DNA from: Acinetobacter lwoffii
GTDB lineage: Bacteria; Pseudomonadota; Gammaproteobacteria; Pseudomonadales; Moraxellaceae
Direction of reading: 5' to 3'
DNA: 64,000 nucleotides
NCBI RefSeq assembly: GCF_024129355.1
Contig: NZ_JAMXXP010000003.1
Location: forward strand, 1 to 64,000
A program made the position numbers and the translations under genes. This document shows, piece after piece, positions 58,384 to 64,000 of this stretch. Every line of letters starts with the position of its first letter. The first letter of the stretch is position 1. Under the pieces are notes generated by a model. The model was not told the DNA's origin and searched no databases. It saw only the letters and a program-made list of their open reading frames with translations.

Positions 58384-61300
58384 ATGGCTCAATTCTTTAT
58401 TCATCGCCCGATTTTCGCTTGGGTGATTGCATTGGTGATTATGCTGGCGGGTATTTTAACCATCAGTAAAATGCCGATTGCACAATATCCAACCATCGCA
58501 CCACCAACCGTAACCATTTCTGCGACTTATCCGGGTGCATCTGCTGAAACTGTTGAAAATACAGTGACCCAGATCATCGAGCAGCAGATGAACGGTATGG
58601 ATGGCTTGCGCTATATCTCGTCTAACAGTGCGGGTAATGGTTCTTCGTCTATTTCCTTGAACTTTGACCAGGGTGTCGATCCTGATATCGCACAGGTCCA
58701 GGTTCAAAACAAATTACAGTCTGCGACTGCCCTGTTGCCTGAAGATGTACAACGTCAGGGTGTGCGAGTGACCAAATCGGGTGCAAGCTTCTTGCAAGTT
58801 TTGGCATTCTATTCACCTGATAGCAGCCTGACTGCAGATGACATCAAAGACTATGTTAATTCGAATATTGCTGAACCTTTAAGCCGTGTGGCCGGGGTCG
58901 GTGAAGTTCAGGTCTTTGGTGGTTCTTATGCGATGCGCATCTGGCTGGATCCAGCCAAAATGGCAAGCCTGCAAGTAACGCCAAGTGATATTGCCACTGC
59001 AATCCGTACCCAAAACGCACAGGTTGCCGTAGGTCAGTTGGGTGGTGCGCCTGCAGTTCAAGGACAAGTGTTAAATGCGACGGTAACGGCTCAAAGTCTG
59101 TTACAAACGCCGGAACAGTTCAGCAATATCTTCCTGAAAAATGCCACTTCTGGTGCGCAGGTTCGCTTAGGTGATGTTGCACGAGTTGAACTCGGTGCAG
59201 ATAACTATCAGTTTGATTCTAAATTTAATGGCAAACCGACTGGTGGTGTAGCAATCAAGCTTGCGACTGGCGCCAATGCCCTGGATACCGCACAAGCGGT
59301 TGAAGAACGCTTAAAACAGTTACGTCCGAACTATCCGCAAGGCATGGTCGACCAACTGGCGTTTGATACAACACCATTTATTGAACTGTCGATTAAGAGT
59401 GTAGTTAAAACCCTGATCGAAGCGATTATTCTGGTGTTCCTGGTCATGTTCCTGTTTCTGCAGAACTGGCGTGCCACCATCATTCCAACCATGGCGGTTC
59501 CAGTCGTCGTATTGGGTACTTTTGCCGTCATTAACATCTTTGGCTTCTCGATTAATACCCTGACCATGTTTGCCATGGTATTGGCGATTGGTCTTCTGGT
59601 CGATGACGCGATTGTTGTGGTCGAGAACGTCGAACGGGTCATGGTGGAAGAACATCTCGATCCGGTGGCTGCAACTGAAAAATCGATGAAACAGATTTCT
59701 GGCGCATTGATTGGTATTACCTCGGTGCTGTCGGCAGTATTCGTTCCAATGGCTTTCTTCGGTGGAACCACCGGGGTCATTTATCGCCAGTTCTCGATTA
59801 CGCTGGTCACAGCGATGGTCTTGTCACTGGTGGTTGCCTTAACCTTTACCCCTGCCCTGTGTGCGACTCTGCTGAAACAGCATGATCCGAACAAGCCGGA
59901 AAGTAATGGTATTTTTGCGCGTTTCTTCCGCTGGTTTAATAGCAGTTTTGACAAGGTCTCTGTGAAATATCAGGGCGGCGTCAACCGCATGACCCACAGC
60001 AAGATTTTCTCAGGTGTGGTGTATGCCGTGGTACTGGGTATTATTGTGCTGTTGTTCCAGAAACTGCCTTCTTCGTTCCTACCGGATGAAGACCAGGGCG
60101 TGGTCATGACGCTGGTTCAGTTACCGCCAAATGCAACCTTGGAACGTACCGACAAAGTGGTCAGCACCATGACCAACTATTTCTTGGAAAACGAGAAAGA
60201 GCATGTCGAATCCGTCTTTAGTGTGGCAGGTTTCTCCTTCACGGGTGTGGGACAAAACGCAGGTCTGGCATTTATTAAACTGAAAGACTGGTCAGAGCGT
60301 CACAGTCCGGAATCTCAAATCGGTGCCATTATTCAACGTGGTATGGCGCTGAACATGATTGTCAAAGATGCGTCTTACATCATGCCACTGCAATTACCTG
60401 CAATGCCTGAACTGGGTGTGTCGGCTGGCTTTAACTTACAGCTCAAAGCTGCAAGTGGTCAAAGTCATGATCAGCTCCTGGCAGCACGTAATACGATTCT
60501 CGGTCTAGCAGCACAAGACTCGCGTCTGGCTGGTGTGCGTCCGAATGGTCAGGAAGATACTCCACAGTACCGTGTCATTGTCGATCATGCACAAGCCGGT
60601 GCATTGGGCGTGAGTGTTGCTGAAATTAACAGCACCATGGGTATTGCTTGGGGCGGTTCGTATATCAATGACTTCATTGATCGCGGTCGTGTCAAGAAAG
60701 TCTATGTTCAGGGTGAAGCTGGCTCGCGGATGATGCCGGAAGATCTGGACCAATGGTATGTGCGTAATAACCGCGGTGAAATGGTGCCATTCTCGGCGTT
60801 TGCCACAGGCGAATGGACCTACGGTTCACCACGTCTTGAGCGTTATAACGGCGTATCGTCCATGAACATTCAGGGTACACCTGCTCCGGGTATCAGCTCG
60901 GGCGATGCAATGGTGGCCATGGAAGAAATCGTGGCGAAATTACCAGAAATGGGCTTGCAAGGTTTCGACTATGAATGGACTGGTCTGTCTCTGGAAGAAC
61001 GTGAGTCTGGCGCACAAGCACCATTCTTGTACGCGCTTTCACTGTTGATCGTGTTCCTGTGTCTGGCAGCCCTGTATGAAAGCTGGTCGATTCCGTTCTC
61101 GGTTCTACTGGTGGTGCCATTGGGTATTGTGGGTGCATTATTACTCACCTTTGGTGGAATGGTGCTGCTGCAAAACCCGAACCTGTCGAATAACATTTAC
61201 TTCCAGGTGGCGATTATTGCCGTAATTGGTCTTTCTGCGAAAAACGCGATCTTGATTGTCGAGTTTGCGAAAGAATTGCAGGAACAAGGTGAAGAGTTAT

Positions 61301-61560
61301 TTGAAGCGACCTTGCATGCGGCAAAAATGCGTTTACGTCCAATTATCATGACCACATTGGCCTTTGGTTTTGGTGTATTACCGCTTGCTCTGGCTTCAGG
61401 TGCGGGTGCAGGTAGCCAGCACTCAGTCGGTTATGGTGTACTTGGCGGCGTGATCAGCTCGACCTTGTTAGGTATCTTCTTTATCCCGGTATTCTACGTG
61501 TGGATTCGAAGTGTCTTTAAATACAAACCAAAACAACAAAATCAGGAGTATAAGTCGTAA
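58384..61560 (+). CDS. adeJ: RND multidrug efflux pump AdeJ
   Basis: Proton-driven trimeric inner membrane pump of 1058 residues, the length known for AdeJ. N-terminal FFIHRPIFAWVIALVIMLAG and the GLLVDDAIVVVENVERVM block (around residue 405, with the paired Asp of the proton relay) are present. Two large periplasmic loops follow helices 1 and 7. Membrane block AKNAILIVEFAKELQ near 940 and the ALASGAGAGSQHSVG block near 1000 also match AcrB-type pumps. It is 13 bases after adeI; its stop overlaps the adeK start. Confidence 0.95.
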   Translation: MAQFFIHRPIFAWVIALVIMLAGILTISKMPIAQYPTIAPPTVTISATYPGASAETVENTVTQIIEQQMNGMDGLRYISSNSAGNGSSSISLNFDQGVDPDIAQVQVQNKLQSATALLPEDVQRQGVRVTKSGASFLQVLAFYSPDSSLTADDIKDYVNSNIAEPLSRVAGVGEVQVFGGSYAMRIWLDPAKMASLQVTPSDIATAIRTQNAQVAVGQLGGAPAVQGQVLNATVTAQSLLQTPEQFSNIFLKNATSGAQVRLGDVARVELGADNYQFDSKFNGKPTGGVAIKLATGANALDTAQAVEERLKQLRPNYPQGMVDQLAFDTTPFIELSIKSVVKTLIEAIILVFLVMFLFLQNWRATIIPTMAVPVVVLGTFAVINIFGFSINTLTMFAMVLAIGLLVDDAIVVVENVERVMVEEHLDPVAATEKSMKQISGALIGITSVLSAVFVPMAFFGGTTGVIYRQFSITLVTAMVLSLVVALTFTPALCATLLKQHDPNKPESNGIFARFFRWFNSSFDKVSVKYQGGVNRMTHSKIFSGVVYAVVLGIIVLLFQKLPSSFLPDEDQGVVMTLVQLPPNATLERTDKVVSTMTNYFLENEKEHVESVFSVAGFSFTGVGQNAGLAFIKLKDWSERHSPESQIGAIIQRGMALNMIVKDASYIMPLQLPAMPELGVSAGFNLQLKAASGQSHDQLLAARNTILGLAAQDSRLAGVRPNGQEDTPQYRVIVDHAQAGALGVSVAEINSTMGIAWGGSYINDFIDRGRVKKVYVQGEAGSRMMPEDLDQWYVRNNRGEMVPFSAFATGEWTYGSPRLERYNGVSSMNIQGTPAPGISSGDAMVAMEEIVAKLPEMGLQGFDYEWTGLSLEERESGAQAPFLYALSLLIVFLCLAALYESWSIPFSVLLVVPLGIVGALLLTFGGMVLLQNPNLSNNIYFQVAIIAVIGLSAKNAILIVEFAKELQEQGEELFEATLHAAKMRLRPIIMTTLAFGFGVLPLALASGAGAGSQHSVGYGVLGGVISSTLLGIFFIPVFYVWIRSVFKYKPKQQNQEYKS

Positions 61561-63026
61561 TGCAAAATGTATGGTCTATTACAGGTCGTAGCATTGCGGT
61601 ATCTGCCCTTGCGCTTGCTTTGACGGCCTGTCAAAGCATGCGCAGTCCAGAGCCGGTTGCGCAGGCAGATATCCCGAGCAGCTATACCAATGCGTCTGGT
61701 ACTTCTGTAGCAGAACAGGGTTATAAAAACTTTTTTGCCGATCAGCGCCTGTTACAGGTGTTGGATCTGGCATTAAACAATAACCGTGATTTGCGTATTG
61801 CTGCCCTCAATATTCAACGAGCTCAGCAACAGTATCAGATTACTGAAAACAACCAGTTACCGACGATTGGTGCCAGTGGTAGCGTATTGCGCCAGGACAC
61901 CATGAATTCCCAGAATCGTGGTGCAGTGACGACTTATAATGTCGGACTGGGTGTAACTGCGTATGAACTAGATTTTTGGGGACGTGTCCGCAGCTTGCGT
62001 GACAATGCACTGGATAGTTTCCTGGCGACCCAAAGTGCTCGAGATGCGACGCAAATTGCCTTAATTGGTCAGGTGTCTCAGGCTTGGCTCAGCTACTCGT
62101 TTGCCAATGCCAATCTGGCTTTGGCTGAGCAAACGCTGAAAGCTCAGCTTGAATCTTTTAATCTGAACAAAAAACGTTTTGATGTCGGGATCGACAGCGA
62201 GCTTCCAGTGCGTCAGGCGCAAATTTCGGTTGAAACAGCACGTAATGATGTTGCGAATTACCGGACTCAGGTGGCACAGGCACAAAACCTGTTAAACCTG
62301 CTGGTCGGTCAGCAAGTGCCTGCGAATTTATTACCAGCACAACGCGTGACCCGCATCACTTCCAATACTGCATTGGGTTCAGGCTTGCCAAGTGATCTAT
62401 TAATTAACCGTCCAGATGTCCGTGCCGCTGAATACCGTCTATCTGCGGCAGGTGCCAATATTGCGGCAGCACGTGCGCGTCTGTTCCCGACAATTAGTCT
62501 GACTGGTTCAGCAGGTTATGCCTCTACTGATTTAGGCGACCTGTTTAAGTCGGGCAGTTTTGCTTGGTCATTTGGTCCGAGTCTGGATATTCCAATTTTT
62601 GATTGGGGCACCCGTCAGGCCAATATCCGTATTTCTGAAACCGATCAGCAAATTGCCTTGTCAGATTACGAAAAGTCGATTCAGACTGCTTTCCGTGAAG
62701 TGAATGATGCTTTGGCGGTACGTCAGAATATTGGTGATCGTCTTGCAGCTCAGCGCCGTCTGGTCGAAGCAACCAACACCACCTATCGCTTGTCGCAGGC
62801 ACGTTTCCGCGCCGGGATTGACAGCTATCTGACTGTACTGGATGCACAGCGTGCGTCTTATGCAGCAGAACAAGGTTTGTTATTGCTTGAACAGGCCAAT
62901 CTGAACAATCAGGTTGAAGTCTACAAAACCCTGGGTGGCGGCTTGAAAGTCAACACGACGGATATCTTGCTGAACACACCGTCTGTGTCTGAACAGCGCC
63001 GTGCGGCAGAACAACCAGCGCAATAA
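61560..63026 (+). CDS. adeK: outer membrane factor AdeK
   Basis: TolC-like outer membrane channel lipoprotein of 488 residues. The signal peptide lipobox gives Cys24 (LTACQS). Two repeated helical-hairpin halves are visible: DLRIAALNIQRAQQQYQI and DVRAAEYRLSAAGANIAAARARLFPTISLTGS. GLGVTAYELDFWGRVRSLRDNALDS is a family block. The start ATG overlaps the last base of adeJ's stop codon, so translation is coupled. A terminator follows. Confidence 0.93.
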   Translation: MQNVWSITGRSIAVSALALALTACQSMRSPEPVAQADIPSSYTNASGTSVAEQGYKNFFADQRLLQVLDLALNNNRDLRIAALNIQRAQQQYQITENNQLPTIGASGSVLRQDTMNSQNRGAVTTYNVGLGVTAYELDFWGRVRSLRDNALDSFLATQSARDATQIALIGQVSQAWLSYSFANANLALAEQTLKAQLESFNLNKKRFDVGIDSELPVRQAQISVETARNDVANYRTQVAQAQNLLNLLVGQQVPANLLPAQRVTRITSNTALGSGLPSDLLINRPDVRAAEYRLSAAGANIAAARARLFPTISLTGSAGYASTDLGDLFKSGSFAWSFGPSLDIPIFDWGTRQANIRISETDQQIALSDYEKSIQTAFREVNDALAVRQNIGDRLAAQRRLVEATNTTYRLSQARFRAGIDSYLTVLDAQRASYAAEQGLLLLEQANLNNQVEVYKTLGGGLKVNTTDILLNTPSVSEQRRAAEQPAQ

Positions 63027-63042
63027 ATTCCAGATAGATCAA

Positions 63043-63071
63043 GAAAAGCTCACTTCAGTGGGCTTTTTTTA
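63043..63071 (+). terminator. intrinsic terminator of adeIJK
   Basis: Stem AAAAGCTCAC-TTCA-GTGGGCTTTT, with one G-T pair, is followed by a T-run. Confidence 0.8.
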
Positions 63072-63127
63072 TTGCATTTTCAAGGGAGTTTTCCTATTGT
63101 CATAGACTAGCGATTTATTTAGAAAAC

Positions 63128-63490
63128 ATGCACATGTTACTTAGCAATCTGGAATCTGTACCGGGACATACCATTCGCCAGCAAATTGATGTGGTGTATG
63201 GCAGTACCGTACGCAGCAAACATGTCGGACGTGACTTACTGGCCGGCCTGAAAAATATTGTCGGTGGTGAGCTTACCGCCTATACTGAACTGCTGGAAGA
63301 ATCCCGTCAGGAAGCCATGAACCGCATGATTGAAAAAGCCCGCAGCATGGGTGCCAATGCAATTGTCGGCATACGTTTCTCGACCTCTAATATTGCCCAA
63401 GGTGCTTCTGAACTCTTTGTTTATGGGACAGCCGTAGTGGTTGATCCGATCATGCCAAAATTGCCCGACCCTTTTCCGCAGGCAGATTAA
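63128..63490 (+). CDS. YbjQ-family (UPF0145) protein, soluble
   Basis: A 120-residue protein of the YbjQ/heavy-metal-binding-domain family. The pattern is VYGSTVRSKHVGRDLLAGLKNIVGGELTAYTELLEESRQEAMNRM, followed by GANAIVGIRFSTSNI and a C-terminal strand with YGTAVVV. Homologues form pentamers. The family's metal-binding name is not proven for this protein. A related gene follows after 3 bases. Confidence 0.85.
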   Translation: MHMLLSNLESVPGHTIRQQIDVVYGSTVRSKHVGRDLLAGLKNIVGGELTAYTELLEESRQEAMNRMIEKARSMGANAIVGIRFSTSNIAQGASELFVYGTAVVVDPIMPKLPDPFPQAD

Positions 63491-63493
63491 AAC

Positions 63494-63922
63494 ATGGATG
63501 GTTTAATTCTCCAGATCATCATTTTTGCCATTCTGTTTAGTGTCGGTTTCGGCTTTGGTCGTTATAACGAACGTAAACATTTTCGTTATCTGGATGAACA
63601 GGAACAACGCCTGGCATATATCCGGATGAACAATAGCCGCTTCGCTGTGTCTGAATATTCCGGACAGATGATCAGCAGCAATGTGGTCATTTCTCATGAT
63701 TATTTTAAATATGCGATTGCCAATGTGCAGAATATGCTCGGTGGCCGTCTGACCAGCTATGAAAGTGTAGTAGAACGCGCACGACGTGAAGCAATTGTGC
63801 GATTAAAACTCGAGGCCGAAAAAATCGGTGCGACTCAGATTATGGGCATTCGGCTCAGCACCACAGAACTCGGTATGCAAGGTGGCATGGTAGAAGTCTT
63901 TGCTTATGGCACTGCAATCTAA
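63494..63922 (+). CDS. YbjQ-family protein with N-terminal membrane anchor
   Basis: A 142-residue protein. Residues about 4-22 form a membrane segment (LILQIIIFAILFSVGFGFG), followed by a charged linker and then a YbjQ-like domain: NVQNMLGGRLTSYESVVERARREAIVRL and GATQIMGIRLSTTEL, ending FAYGTAI. It is a paralogue of the gene 3 bases upstream, and the two are clearly one operon. Here the domain would lie on one face of the inner membrane. Confidence 0.82.
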   Translation: MDGLILQIIIFAILFSVGFGFGRYNERKHFRYLDEQEQRLAYIRMNNSRFAVSEYSGQMISSNVVISHDYFKYAIANVQNMLGGRLTSYESVVERARREAIVRLKLEAEKIGATQIMGIRLSTTELGMQGGMVEVFAYGTAI

Positions 63923-63973
63923 CAACCTGCTCAATCGATCTAAACCTCGGTTCAGAAAAAAATTTATTGAGAT

Positions 63974-63994
63974 GATCACGCCTGCTGCGTGATC
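63974..63994. repeat. hairpin at the window edge
   Basis: A perfect 8-bp stem GATCACGC / GCGTGATC with a 5-base loop. It may be part of a terminator, but the downstream sequence is only partly visible. Confidence 0.45.
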
Positions 63995-64000
63995 CGCGCA

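Overview
The window reads as chromosomal DNA of an Acinetobacter-type gammaproteobacterium. The clearest marker is the 57123-63026 operon, whose membrane fusion protein, RND pump and outer membrane factor look like AdeI, AdeJ and AdeK and sit next to a PAP2 phosphatase gene. The Moraxellaceae/Pseudomonadales-like orders hemA / TPR gene / lolB / ispE / tRNA-Gln / prs / rplY / pth and rlmE-ftsH-folP agree with this. The species cannot be fixed from the window. The DNA is moderately AT-rich and densely coding. I see no insertion sequence, integrase, prophage module, CRISPR array or plasmid replication gene.

Layout. 1-4.2 kb holds small conserved unknowns, two related membrane protein genes flanking tRNA-Leu(UAA), and folP. 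4.3-8.7 kb has a GNAT acetyltransferase, ftsH and rlmE on the minus strand, then yhbY and a DOMON-like gene. 8.9-15 kb has two small unknowns, then carA-carB behind a promoter and a probable leader terminator, then greA. 15-18 kb is the most accessory-looking stretch: a CatB/Vat-like acetyltransferase, an AT-rich HEPN-like gene, tRNA-Met, the RNase P RNA gene, a ferredoxin and coaD. 18-29 kb carries smpB, a flavodoxin-like gene, pgeF, rluD, bamD, dnaG, hemA, a TPR gene, lolB and ispE. 29-32 kb has four tRNA-Gln genes, prs, rplY, pth and panD. 32-39 kb has a DUF2157/GDYXXLXY pair, a LysE exporter, a DUF1289 gene, trhO, a DedA gene and small membrane or acidic proteins. 39-44.5 kb has rpoD, ybeD, lipB, an SCP2-like gene and an iron alcohol dehydrogenase. 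44.6-54.3 kb has an APC permease behind a sigma-54-like promoter, trmL, a tandem 58-bp repeat, cysG, serS, a DUF3298 lipoprotein, lolA, rpmA-rplU and ispB. 54.3-64 kb has a PF10136-type membrane protein, a PAP2 phosphatase, adeIJK and two YbjQ-like genes.

Functional threads. Envelope biogenesis recurs: bamD, lolA, lolB, ispE and ispB feeding isoprenoids and quinones, DedA, PAP2 and AdeIJK. Translation and RNA metabolism is the second thread: RNase P RNA, six tRNAs, rlmE, rluD, trmL, trhO, yhbY, smpB, rplY, rplU, rpmA, pth and serS. Cofactor and precursor synthesis is the third: folP, coaD, panD, hemA, cysG, lipB, carAB and prs.

The most interesting non-housekeeping signals are the probable attenuator ahead of carA, the GG-N10-GC sigma-54 promoter with a leader hairpin ahead of the permease, the 58-bp tandem repeat that supplies the cysG stop codon, the HEPN-like gene lacking the usual catalytic histidine, and the inverted repeat that engulfs the CCA end of tRNA-Leu. 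No complete new multi-gene system is evident.
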